Assembly: GCA_905221605.1 (NCBI GenBank)
Contig: CAJNDS010000110.1
Span: 20,001-84,000, forward strand
Source: Symbiodinium natans
Taxonomy: Eukaryota; Sar; Dinophyceae; Suessiales; Symbiodiniaceae
Direction of reading: 5' to 3'
DNA length: 64,000 bases
Notes under the pieces: model-generated
What the model was told of the DNA's origin: nothing
What the model saw: the letters and a program-made list of their open reading frames with translations, nothing else
The model's database searches: none
In this document: positions 22,913-33,194 of the stretch, one piece after another
How positions within the stretch are numbered: the first letter of the stretch is position 1
Layout of the letters: every line of letters begins with the position of its first letter
Made by a program: the position numbers and the translations under genes

Positions 22913-23240
22913 CCCTAAACCCTAAACCCTAAACCCTAAACCCTAAACCCTAAACCCTAAACCCTAAACCCTAAACCCTGAACCCTGAACCCTAAACCCT
23001 AAACCCTAAACCCAACAAAATGGACACCCACAATAGGACCTTCATTGAGCTCTCAAACTCGGCCAGTTAGCGACACATCGGACGCAGCTCCTGAGGCAGG
23101 TGGAGGCTGGAGCTCCTGTGCTGGGATCTATGTTTGCAGTAGTTTAGGGTTTAGGGTTTAGGGTTTAGGGTTTAGGGTTTAGGGTTTAGGGTTTAGGGTT
23201 CAGGGTTCAGGGTTCAGGGTTTAGGGTTTAAGGTTTAGTG
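22913..23240. repeat. Telomere arrays in opposite orientation around exon 23,088
   Basis: (CCCTAAA)n at 22,913-23,013 and (TTTAGGG)n at 23,142-23,235 flank the small island in a head-to-head arrangement. Confidence 0.9.
23088..23117 (+). CDS. Candidate small exon (LLRQVEAGAP)
   Basis: Ten codons between gacgcag|C and GT (gtgctg), flanked on both sides by telomere arrays. Gene not recognised. Confidence 0.35.
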
Positions 23241-23507
23241 GCTCAAGTTGATGGCTGAATACTTAGCCACTAGTTGAGCTTTTGATTTAGGAATGATAAA
23301 GTTTAACATTTTTCTTTTTGGTTATTGGAGAAGTAAGTAACATATGTTTGGGCGGGGCCTAAACCCTCAAGCCTATGCACCTGAATTCCCCAGCCAAAAG
23401 CAGATGAAAGGTTAAAAAGAGCCAACCACCCTCGTTCCACAGCATTAACACGATCCCAACAGCACTCGTGATCCTATACCCTCCTTGGGACCACATGAGC
23501 CCCCAGA

Positions 23508-23834
23508 TTGAGATCATTTTCCCTGTACTACTATAATCCAATAGGGTTTTTGAACCATAGACCCTTTAGGTTCAATATGGTCCTTGAGGCTCAACAACGA
23601 CTTGGAACACTTCGGGTCGTCTTGATGGTAAATTTCTTGTATGAAAACATCTTCGGGGTCTGGATCTTCTCTTCATCGGGTGAATCTGTGATGAACGCCC
23701 ACGAGCTAACTCTCGGGAATTATGCGTTGGTCGCCAAAGGATTCCCCACTCACTTAGAAACTACCAAACTTAACCAGGTCTCGAAGCTAATGATAGCTGC
23801 CATTCAACCCTGGTTTCGCACCGACAAACCTTGA
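23508..23834 (+). CDS. Hypothetical ORF, 108 codons, unidentified
   Basis: An ATG-started frame in a 0.7 kb block (23,240-23,940) free of telomere repeat. The composition is protein-like (FNMVLEAQQRLGTLRVVLMV, later LGNYALVAKGFPTHLE). No domain or family recognised. It could be a remnant of a mobile element or a chance frame; nothing around it decides. Confidence 0.25.
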   Translation: MRSFSLYYYNPIGFLNHRPFRFNMVLEAQQRLGTLRVVLMVNFLYENIFGVWIFSSSGESVMNAHELTLGNYALVAKGFPTHLETTKLNQVSKLMIAAIQPWFRTDKP

Positions 23835-24835
23835 TTCCTTGCCAGTGAGAGTTCATGATTATGAAGGTCAGCTCGCAAACTCCAGATAAGATGGAATAAA
23901 GAACAGTCGGTTCAACAACTGATAAGTAACGCATGAATTTCCTCCAAGGTGTGGGGCTTTGGGTTTATCGTTTAGGGCTGGGGTTTAGGGTTTACAGCTT
24001 AGGGTTTAGGAGTGCAGGATGGTTCCAGTACAGACGGGTACCTTCCCAAAGGGGGTGTAGGGTTTAGGGTTTAGGGTTAAGGGTTAAGGGTTTAGGCGTC
24101 GGGTTTAGGGTTTAGGGGTGTAGGTTTAGGGTTTAGCCTTCAGGCTAATATACCCCAAGATAGTATCGCCCTTATTAGAGGAACCCCCAAAAGGGCACCC
24201 CAATTTTCGGAAAGCCCAGATGGTCAGTTCTCGAAGTTCCTGGCTTAAACAAAAGCACGAAGGGTTTAGGGAAGGCCGAGGGCCTTGCCCCAGAGTGTAA
24301 CCAGAGCCTACACGGTTTAGGGGTTTAGGGGTTTAGGGTTTAGGGTTTAAGGTTTAGGGTTTAGGGTTTAAGGTTTAGGGTTTAGGGTTTAGGGTTTAGG
24401 GTTTAGGGCACTTCTACAACCAGTGCCTACTTCAACCCTGAACCGCACAGGCCAGGTTCCAGCTGCCAGTCAGCCTCAGCACGAGGCAAAGGGGGGGAGA
24501 GCTCCGAACCCTAAACGCTGCTGCCGAGATCTCAAGGATCTCAAGATTCAAACCCTAAACCCTAAACCCTAAACCCTAAACCTTAAACCCTAAACCCTAA
24601 ACCCTAAACCCCGAAGTTTAAGGGGAGGAATCAGAACTTAGGGTTGCTAAATTCCTTCCTCGAGGTGCACGTAGAGTCTCCCCGAAGAGGCCCCATCGAA
24701 CGTAGGGCTGCGACTTCAACCCTAAACCCTTAACCCTAAACCCTAAACCCTAAACCCTAAACCCTAAACCTGCTTCGGTTCCCATTCCAGCTGTTTGCTT
24801 TTGGTTTTGGGGTTAGGGTTTTGGGATCGTTTCAG

Positions 24836-24879
24836 GCAGTACTACTTCCCCATCCCGCGGGTCGGACATTGCATTGCAG
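24836..24879 (+). CDS. Candidate exon (QYYFPIPRVGHCIA)
   Basis: Between tttcag|G and GCAG|GT a phase 1-1 frame reads QYYFPIPRVGHCIA. Strong splice signals and unbiased composition support an exon; the gene is not recognised. It lies about 1 kb upstream of the ankyrin gene start. Confidence 0.45.
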
Positions 24880-25836
24880 GTTCAGCGGTTTAGAGCCTCG
24901 CTCGCTTGCCTGAACCCTACCCTGAACCCTGAACCCTCAAACCCTTAAACTTAAGCCCTTAAACCCTAAACCTACGCCCGCTTTATTGCCGGATCCTGTT
25001 CTGCTCCGGACCAGTACCGACTGCGTCTGGGGCCCCCTGCAAAAAACTGTTTGAAAATTCGCCGGATTGAAAAGACTCCTTGGATTCGTGTGACAACCTC
25101 TTCGGACCTTGGCTTTTAACCTTAATCGTTTAGTTTTAGACTCTTGAGGTTAGGCCTAAACCCCAAAAGGAATAGGTTTGGGCGGCTTTTTTCAGACGGC
25201 ATGGGGTAGGAGAAAGTATTAGATGGCCCTCCAGAATTGGGCGCCTGTGGCTCCAAACCTGGAGTCCGGTACATTGGCGGTGCAGTGGGGTTTAGGGTTT
25301 CGGGTTTAGGGGTTTAGGGTTTAGGGTTTAGGGTTGAGGGTTGAGGGTTTGGCCTGGCCCCTCAACTGCACATGGAGACTGGTTAGCTACCCTAAACCCG
25401 AATTCCTCTGGCCCTCGACCCTAAACCCAAGAGGGGCCAATGATAACGGGCCTTGTAGAACCCCATTCCTAGCCTGCAGCCTCCGGGCCTCCAGTGCTTC
25501 GTTCTGCTTTGTGTCAGGTCTCCGCGCATCTGTCCCCCCCAGCAGGCCAGAGACGGGTTTAGGGTTCAGGGCTGAGGGTTTCCCCTAAGAGTTGGCCCCA
25601 AAACCCTAAACCCCAAACGGACAGTTTCGGGTTGAAAATCCGATCCCAAGTAAGTACGGCCCTAAACCCTAAACCCTAAACCCTAAACCCTAAACCCTAA
25701 ACCCTAAACCCTAAACCCCCAAGACTCTGAGCTCTCCGCTTGTATGACAACCGGTTGCGCTGCGCTTTTGGCCTGATCGTCTGTGTCACTTTCGCCCCCC
25801 CCCCCCCCCCCACACGGCGAGTTTAATCAAGTATTC
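24880..25836. other. Spacer before the ankyrin gene
   Basis: Contains telomere arrays (about 25,300 and 25,660-25,716) and a possible small exon at 25,493-25,530 (after cctgcag, before GT). A run of about 17 C at 25,796-25,812 followed by acacggcgag is a plausible trans-splice acceptor region for the spliced leader of the ankyrin gene. Confidence 0.4.
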
Positions 25837-26026
25837 ATGGTGTCCGCGATGCTCCGCGTTTGGGGGATCTCTGGCGAAGAGCTAGCCTCCTTGACCACAG
25901 GCGAGGTGAGCGTCGCGGCCCTGAAGCTCCTATTGCGTGAGTTGCACGGCTGTCCCGTGTGCCTCCAAGAGGTCCTACATTGCAGCACTCGGCTGGAGGA
26001 TGGCGCGATGCTGAACCTATATCCCG
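25837..26026 (+). CDS. Ankyrin gene exon 1 (ubiquitin-like head)
   Basis: Starts at ATG 25837 (or 25849) and ends CCC G before GT. It encodes the ubiquitin-like segment. Upstream cggcgag|T after a poly-C run could be the spliced-leader acceptor. Confidence 0.75.
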
Positions 26027-27265
26027 GTTGGGAATTGTTTTTTGTATCTTTGTTTATATAAAGCCTAAGAGAATATGATACATATTGTTTTTGTTAAGGT
26101 TCTATAAGGGGAGTACAGGAACGCGCCACTGGAGCTGCAATTGCTACTCAAAGCCTCCTGTGGACATAAAGAGGTCCAAGAGGAGTTCTTCTATGCTGCG
26201 TCCAAAGGGCTTGCCGAGGTTGCCCGCTTTCTGCTGAAGGCTGGTGCTGACAAGAACTTGACGGACCGGGATGGCAGCACGGCTCTTATGCGCGCGTGTG
26301 ACAAGGGCCAGGTGGAGATTGCCCGTTTGCTGGTGGAAGCTGGTGCGGACAAGGACTTGACAGATGCCGGTGGATGGACAGCTCTCATGTTCGCATGTGG
26401 CAAAGGCCACCTGGAGATTGCATGCTTGCTGGTGGCAGCTGATGCTGACAAGGACCTGTCAGACGCTTGGAGCTGGACAGCTCTAATGATCGCATGTGCC
26501 AAAGGTCATGTGGATATTGCGCACTTGCTGGTGGAAGCTTGTGCCAACACGGACTTGAAAGACGATAGTGGGATGACAGCTCTCATGCAATCATGTGACC
26601 AGGGCCACGTGGAGATCGCATGCTTGCTGGTGGCTGCTGGTGCAGACAAGGATTTGATAAATAATGGTCGCTGGACAGCCCTCATGTTTGCATGTGAGAA
26701 GGGCCACGTGGAGATCGCGCGCTTGCTGGTGCAAGCTGGTGCTGACAAGGACTCGCGTGCCGCGTATTGCAAGACAGCCTTGATGCGTGCGTGCGACAAA
26801 GGCCACACGGAGATTGTGCGCTTGCTGGTGGAAGCTGGTGCTGCTCAAGATTTGACAGACGGGTATGGCATGACAACTCTCGCACGCGCATGTGAGCATG
26901 GCCACGTGGAGATTGCGCGCTTGTTGGTGGAAGCTGGTGCTGACAAGGACTTGACCAACAAGGCTCGCTGGTCAGCTCTCATGTTTGCATGCGAGAAGGG
27001 TTACTTGGAGATTGCGCGTTTGCTGGTGGAAGCTGGTGCTGATGTGGACTTGACAAACACTGAATGCCGGACAGCTCTCATGCTGGCATGTCAGAAGGGC
27101 CACAGCAAGATTGTGCGTCTTCTGGTGGAAGCTGGTGCTGACAAGGACTTGACAGACAATTGTCGCAGGACAGCTCTCTCGTTTGCACGTGAGACCGGCC
27201 ATGAGGAGATTGCACATGTGCTGGTGGAAGCTAATGCCGACAAGGATTTGGCAGACAAGGCATGA
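25837..27265 (+). CDS. Ankyrin-repeat protein with ubiquitin-like N-terminus (two exons, complete)
   Basis: Exons 25837-26026 and 26109-27265 with one 82-base intron (CCC G|GT ... ataag|GG, restoring Gly). Together they give 449 codons including stop. Residues about 1-70 (MLRVWGISGEELASLTTGEV, then LHGCPVCLQEVLH) match the ubiquitin-like head common on dinoflagellate ankyrin proteins. From about residue 95 follow roughly eleven 33-residue ankyrin repeats with consensus TALMxACxKGHxEIARLLVE. It probably works as a protein-binding scaffold in cytosol or nucleus; the partner is unknown. An ATG at 25849 is an alternative start, and a more upstream in-frame ATG at 25783 would translate the poly-C tract and is unlikely. 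No telomere repeats interrupt the gene, unlike its neighbours. Confidence 0.88.
26109..27265 (+). CDS. Ankyrin gene exon 2 (ankyrin repeats, stop)
   Basis: Starts after tctataag with GG completing Gly, then EYRNAPLELQLLLKASCGHK leads into the repeats. It ends at TGA 27263-27265 after LADKA. The whole repeat domain lies in this one exon. Confidence 0.9.
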
Positions 27266-28065
27266 CGACCCATTCTCATTCGCATCTTCCTGGTTGTTAG
27301 TATAAGCACACGCACCTTTATGGTCGGGTTACATGATGGGAGGACATGGCCACCCAAATTTCCTAGGACTAGAAACGTGCGTGGAAAGGTGTGTGAGGTT
27401 GTCTCCTGGGGAGAAACACTGGTCTCCTTACCGGAGATTGCTCGCCATTTCACTCATGCTTGCGCGTGTGTAGCTTGTGTCTCAGGTCTTGTCCTGAGAG
27501 CTCGAGCGAGATTCTAGACGCGCGTTCCCACTTGAAGTCTCCTCACAAGCTTGCTGTCAAAGAAGAGCTTGCCCTAAACCCGAAACCCAAAACCTTAAAC
27601 CTTAAAACCTAAAGCCCAAGGCCTGGGGCCCAAAACCTCCTTCGCGAATCCTCCCTCAACTCCCTCAGTCACATACCTCCATCCCTCCGACTTCCGCCTC
27701 AATCTGCCCGAAGCGATTCGGGCTTATGGGTGTTTCTGTTTTTTTTTTTTTAATAAGCCCTTCTAGTCCTAAATCCATATCCCAGGATACGGCTTCAGGA
27801 TACGGCTTCAGGCCCAGCCATGCCCTGAACACTACCAACCCAATTGAAATTGGTGCTTAGGGTGTAGGGTTTTAGGGCTCAGGGCTTAGGGTTGGTTTAG
27901 GGTGGCAACCTCAAGGCCTGCATAGGTCACTATAGGGCTTAAGGTTTAGGGTTTAGGGTGAAAGGGTGAAAGGGTGAAAGGGTGAAAGGGTGAAAGGGTG
28001 AAAGGGTGAAAGGGTGAAAGGGTGAAAGGACTTTGATGGGCGTGTGCTTTCGGGTCTTCTGCCAG
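27266..28065. other. Spacer 3' of the ankyrin gene
   Basis: About 270 bases of unique sequence without recognisable genes, then degenerate telomere repeats and the GGGTGAAA array at 27,958-28,028. No AATAAA-like signal stands out, as usual in dinoflagellates. Confidence 0.4.
27958..28028. repeat. (GGGTGAAA)n array
   Basis: Nine copies of an octamer related to the telomere unit. Confidence 0.9.
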
Positions 28066-28135
28066 GAGACGTCGATGAGGATGTCTCCTACCTCGAGAAC
28101 ATCATGAATGAGAGGCCCTCTGAGAGGCTGGGGAG
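28066..28135 (+). CDS. Candidate exon (DVDEDVSYLENIMNERPSER)
   Basis: Acceptor gccag|G and donor GGGAG|GT. The frame DVDEDVSYLENIMNERPSER is acidic and helical. The donor GT is itself the start of a TTTAGGG-type repeat (GGTTTAGGGG). Gene not recognised. Confidence 0.5.
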
Positions 28136-30069
28136 GTTTAGGGGCTGCCGTTTGGGAGCCCTAAACCCGAAACCTGAAACCCTAAACCCTAAACCCTAAA
28201 CCCTAAACCCTAAACCCTAAACTCTCTCGGGATTGCGGGACTCTAGTAGTTCAGGGCCTTGCACAGTGAGTGAGATAGAGGGACTGGCATTGGTGAAGAT
28301 GCAAACCTGGAGCAGGGTTGGGGTTTAGGATTTAGGGTTTATGTTTTAGGGTTTAGGGTTTAGGGTTTAGGGTTTACGGCTTTTGGACAACCCCGACAAC
28401 ACAAACCCTGAAACCTCTAAGCTGCAAATGCCCCGCTTGGCGTCCCAAAGCACATATGTTCTAAACACCCTAAACCCTAAACCCCTACTCCAAAACCCTA
28501 AACCTTACCCCCTAAACCCTAAACCCTAATCCTAAACCCTCACCCCCCAAACACTCCTAAGCCCTAAGAGCTCTAAACCCCCTATGCACCAGGATGTTCC
28601 CAATCTCTAAGGGAAAGTACGTGATCCCTCAGTATGGTCCCGTACCTTCTTTGAAGAGTTCTGACGTATGGGGCCTGGTGCTTTCTAGGGCAAAAGGGGG
28701 TATATCAGGGTTCCCCTAAACCCTAAACCCTAAACCCTAAGCCCATATTAAGGGACCATGTGAACTACCCTCCCAAGCATCTGTAAGTTTTAATTAAGCT
28801 GCCAGCCACAGAGGCCTCAGGGTTTGGGTCATGGTTTAGGGTTTAGGGTTTAGGGTTTCGGGTTTAGGGTTTACATGTTTGAGGTTTAGGGTTTACAGGG
28901 TTTAGGGTTTCGGTTTAGGGCTTGGGGTTTAGCACTTGGGGTTTAGGGGTTAGGGGTTTCGGCATGTTTTTTTTTTCAACTGCCATGCTCAACCTCATAT
29001 CATTGCCCTGCATTGTCGTCACGTCGGCACCCCTCAACTCCTTCTCACCCTTTCAAAGACAGCTCGACTATCTCCCTGAACCTTATAGACCCCTAAACCC
29101 TAAACCCTAAACCCTAAACCCTAAACCCTAAACCCTAAACCCTAAACCCTAAACCCTAAACCCTAAACCCTAAACCCTAAACCCTAAACCCTAAACCCTA
29201 AACCTTTAACCCTAACCCCTAAACTCCAACCCGAAACCCTAAACCCTGAACCCTACATACGGCATGCGCGGCTTAAGTTGAAGGATTAGGGTTTAGGGTT
29301 TAGGGTTTAGGGTTTAGGGCTTACGGTTTAGGGGTTTCATGGTGCAAGGTTTGCGCACGTGTAAGTGGCACGAAGAGGCTGCCGGTACCTCCGGGCGCTC
29401 GCGAGGCCAATGCTGTGTTTGTTGGGGGTTTGAAGCTACAGCATACTTTAGGTATAGGGGTTGGGGGTTAGGGCACTTAAGATTAGTATTAGGGTTGAGA
29501 GTTTGGGGTTTAGCGTTTGGGGTTTAGGGTTTAGGGTGTAGGGGCCCAAACCCTAAACAAACCTACACCCGAGACGTTAGTTTGGATCAGATGAAGGTTT
29601 TGTCTCGGGCCTCAGATTCGTGAACCTTGAAACCATGTGGGGCTAGATGCCTTCCCAAATCGACCGTTTGGACCGTAGCCCAAAATGGCACAAAGCTCTG
29701 TCAAACACACCAAAGTCAAAAGCCCAAACCCCAATTCCTGATCCTTCAGCTAGAATCTCCCCCCCTTAGATTCTCGCTCAAGCACCATGATCCCGAACCG
29801 AAGCCTTAGATTCCTATTTCGCACTGCCTGGTCCCAATCTCCGGAAATCTAAATATAAATGCTTGACCTGCAACCCTCGAACCCTTAACCGCAAACCCTA
29901 AGTTATCCTAAACCCGACACATTGAACCCTACACCCTGAACCTTAAACCTTCCCCTACCTTGAACACCCCCAAACCCCGAACCCTAAACCCTCAACCCTG
30001 AACCCCTAAACCCTAAACCCTAAACCCTGAATCCCTAAACCCTAAACCCTAAAACCCTAAAGTGCGGAG
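28136..30069. other. Telomere-repeat-rich stretch
   Basis: Long (CCCTAAA)n at 29,085-29,205 and many degenerate copies. An AAGGGACCATG-type dispersed repeat is split around 28,610-28,770. Possible small exons near 28,272-28,305 and 29,355-29,411 are too ambiguous in frame to call. Confidence 0.45.
29085..29205. repeat. (CCCTAAA)n array
   Basis: About 17 heptamers. Confidence 0.95.
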
Positions 30070-30125
30070 TGCGAAAGCAAATGCGGCCCTGCGCGAGGTC
30101 CGCGGAAGCGCCTCACGCCTGTCAG
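30070..30125 (+). CDS. Candidate exon (AKANAALREVRGSASRLS)
   Basis: Acceptor gcggag|T and donor TCAG|GC, phase 1 to 1. An Ala-rich helical frame in GC-rich sequence between telomere arrays. Gene not recognised. Confidence 0.4.
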
Positions 30126-31391
30126 GCCATCGCAAGAGGGTTAGGGTTTAGGGTTTAGGGTTGAGGGTTTAGGGTTTTGGGTTTTGGGTTTAGGGTTTGG
30201 GGTTGTGGTTTAGGGTTTGCAGTGGTGCGGGATGTGGCAATTTTGGCTTTGGGGATGTGGGTGTTTAGTGGTTTAGGAGTATGCAGTGCTCAGGGCCTCA
30301 AGGGTACATGGTCTAGGGTTCAGAGCTTATAGGGCTTAGGGTTTCGTGTTTAGGGTTTAGGGTTTCGGGTTTCGTGTTTAGGGTTTAGGGTTTCGTGTTT
30401 AGGGTTGAGGGTTTTAGGATGTAGGGTTTAGGCGCAGGGGTCGCCTGCATGATGCTTCAATCCGGAGCTGGGATTCTGACCGAAACGAGCCCCAGAGCTC
30501 TTAGGGCTAAGTGGAGAACTGTTCAGACTTCCTGCTATCCTTGAAGCCGCACTGGATGCACCCTTATTCAGGTACCCTAAACCCTAAATCCCAGACCCCA
30601 AACCCCAAACCCTAAATCCTAAACCCTAAACCCTAAAACCCTATACCCTAAACGCTAAACCCTTAACCCTCATCAAGGGTATTTGGGCAGATGCCGGCTT
30701 AAAGATTTTGGGGTTACCGGAGGATCGGCGGACATAGTAGGTAAGTAAGAAGTAGAATTCTAAGCGCCCTGAAGTGAACCTGAACCATACTTAAGAACTA
30801 CTTACAAAGTACCCCGCTCCTCCATAAGTAGGGTCTCGAAAACGCAAGGTGATTCAACGGAGTTTGTTATTCTACTGGAGTTTCGACGAGAATTTATTGT
30901 TGTTATTGTTGTTTTTTGATCACGGTTTTTAGTCAGTCTACATTACGCATATACATGTATACAGAAATGTATATGTATGTATAAATTTATGTATATTATG
31001 TGGGTACGAGTCCTAAGCACCATACTTCAAACCTTCAATGCCCACTTGGGGGAGGGCGGTGGTGGGGGTGTCTATACCGATGAAGCCCCCGGATATACAT
31101 TCGAGCCACTTATAACTTTTAAAGAATGACCCCGCAAGAAGGCCGCTAAACCCTAAACCCCAAAATCCTGCTAAACTCTAAATCCAAGAAGGTGTACCTG
31201 GGACTGTATTACCTAGAGTCTAGGCAGCAACTACCCTTAGTTCGTAGGTACAACCCATAAAACTGTAGGTAAAGAGGGTTTTTGGTATTCCTTGTCTGGG
31301 TGAACATCGCCCTATTTACCTCAAGCACACTTTAGGGTTTAGGGTTTAGGGTTCAGGGTTTAGGGTTTATGGGGCAACTCATTTCTTCAAG

Positions 31392-31452
31392 CTGGCCAGG
31401 GACGGAGATCCAGACCCGTCAGCACAGCAAGGGGGGCGTGGCTCGGATATGC
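31392..31452 (+). CDS. Candidate exon (LARDGDPDPSAQQGGRGSDM)
   Basis: After cttcaag|C and before GT (gttaag) a single frame reads LARDGDPDPSAQQGGRGSDM. A hydrophilic segment with a good donor. Gene not recognised. Confidence 0.45.
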
Positions 31453-31521
31453 GTTAAGCCTGAATCCTAAGCCGACACCCTGAAGCCTGAACCTTAGACC
31501 CTGAACCCTAAACCCTTTCAG

Positions 31522-31571
31522 AGCTCTGCGATCGCCTCACCTTGGAATCCACGGCCTGCTGTATATTCTTC
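31522..31571 (+). CDS. Candidate exon (LCDRLTLESTACCIFF)
   Basis: Acceptor tttcag|A and donor TTC|GC. The frame LCDRLTLESTACCIFF is open; the other two frames are also open but less protein-like. Lies 70 bases after the previous island. Confidence 0.35.
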
Positions 31572-31739
31572 GCCCTCAAGCCCCATTAAGCCCTGTAAGC
31601 CATACCAAACCCTCAACCCTGAACCCTAAACCCCACATGAACCCTGAGCCTGCCAACGAGGGCTTCATTGGGTTCGCGGGTGTGTGTTGTTTTGTCGAGG
31701 GCGCCTTGTCCGCTTCGTCTAGTTTCGCATTTTGTTCAG

Positions 31740-31805
31740 GTCGCCTACATGGCTGGGCTTAGGGAGGAGGATGGCCAGTTGATTCAAGAAGAGTTTACGA
31801 TTTAG
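31740..31805 (+). CDS. Candidate exon, possibly terminal (VAYMAGLREEDGQLIQEEF)
   Basis: Acceptor gttcag|G after a pyrimidine-rich stretch, then VAYMAGLREEDGQLIQEEF and TAG at 31803-31805. The TAG lies inside the first TTTAGGG unit, so it may be either a true stop or intron sequence after a missed donor. Confidence 0.45.
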   Translation, partial: VAYMAGLREEDGQLIQEEFTI

Positions 31806-32384
31806 GGTTAGGGTTTAGGGTTTATGTGTTAGGGTTTAGGCTTTTAGGGGGGGCTCTCCGAACGACTAGGGGTCCCTCCTGTTGCGGATGGCGGGGGGTC
31901 CTGTATTGAGGATTCTTCCCGAACCCAAGCACGCAACCGCAAGCAACAAGCAAACCCGTCGCGCACCAACGGAGCCCCTAAACCCTAAACCCTAAACCCT
32001 GAACCCTAAACCCTAAACCCTGAACCCTAAACCTTAAACCCTAAACCCTAAACCCTAAAGCCTAAACCCTACTTACACACCAAACTAAACTGACAACCCT
32101 GAACCTTGCACCCCACAATCCCAGACTAACAACCTTGGACCCTACACCCCAAAGCCCTCAACTCTACAAGCCCTTCTTACTCAGCCAACAGGTGAACTTT
32201 AAGTTTTTTGGGATTCCCTATTTAGTAGGAAAAACAAAGTTTAACCTTTGTTTGCCCTTGCTTATTGGAAAGGGAGCCCTAAGTAGCTCCAGAGTCCTCA
32301 AAGCCCTATGGACCAAGATTGTGCCTTAAGAAGAGAGCCGAGGTGGGTTCTCAAGCATTGGGCTCGCAGGACCGGGCAAAAACC

Positions 32385-32605
32385 CAGGGTTTAGGGTTTG
32401 GGTTTAGGGTTTAGGGTTTAGGGTTTAGGGTTTAGGGTTTAGGGTTTAGGGTTTAGGGTTTAGGGTTTAGGGTTTAGGGTTTAGGGTTTAGGGTTTAGGG
32501 TTTAGGGTTTAGGGTTTAGGGTTTAGGGTTTAGGGTTTAGGTTTAAGGGTTTAGGGTTTAGGGTTTAGGGTTTAGGGTTTAGGGTTTAGGGTTTAGGGTT
32601 AGTTG
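32385..32605. repeat. (TTTAGGG)n array
   Basis: About 31 heptamers with one TTTAAGGG interruption. Confidence 0.95.
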
Positions 32606-32668
32606 AAGACTCCAGAATTAGAGGCCAGAGCCTGAGGGTAGTGCTACACTTTGCTGTTCAGTGCTGCC

Positions 32669-32922
32669 GGTAGGGTCAGATTCCTTCTGATTCCCCAGGA
32701 AGAAACACCAAGCTTTCTCTTCGTAGACTACCCTGTAGCATTTCAGTTGAGTTACTCTCCCATTCATGGAGTCGTTTGGGCACCTACTTGCCCCAAGGTA
32801 GGGTCAGATTCCTTCTAATTCCCCACGAAGAAACACCAAGCTTTCTTTTCGCAGGCTACCCTGTAGCATTTGAGTGGAGTTACTCTCCCATTCATGGCGT
32901 CCTTGGGCACCTACTTTCCCCA
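32669..32922. repeat. 128-base tandem duplication
   Basis: Copies start GGTAGGGTCAGATTCCTTCT at 32,669 and 32,797 and differ at about ten positions. Neither copy has a secure reading frame, although the second reads GYPVAFEWSYSPIHGV. Confidence 0.85.
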
Positions 32923-33105
32923 ACTCCCTCAACCCTAAACCCTAACCCAGAAAAGCTGAACCAGAAAAGTTGGACAAACAAATGGCCAGACAGGCGTTGG
33001 GGATAGAGGGCTAGTGACCTCTGCATCTGGCTATGAAGAGCTCTGTCTTCTCGAAGGTGTGCACACAGCGAGTAGTTTAGGGTTTTGGGGTTTAGGGCGC
33101 TCCAG

Positions 33106-33194
33106 GACACATCTTTCGTATCCGCGCGGTCGTCTGCTGCATCCGGGCCCTCGAAGACGTCGAAAAACTCGAAGATAATGAAGCCCGCCGGCAA
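33106..33194 (+). CDS. Candidate exon (HIFRIRAVVCCIRALEDVEK)
   Basis: Acceptor ctccag|G and donor CAA|GT, 29 whole codons. The frame HIFRIRAVVCCIRALEDVEK then LEDNEARRQ is helical and amphipathic. The minus-strand frames over it are shadows. Gene not recognised. Confidence 0.5.

Larger units (their letters stand above)
31806..33105. other. Spacer with long TTTAGGG array and a tandem duplication
   Basis: Contains (TTTAGGG)n at 32,385-32,605 and a 128-base direct duplication at 32,669-32,922. No supported gene; open frames at 32,135-32,329 and 32,776-33,006 are not convincing. Confidence 0.5.

Noticed and set aside
26144-26905. Minus-strand frames over the ankyrin repeats
   Set aside because: Shadows of the + strand ankyrin exon; periodic only because the gene is periodic.
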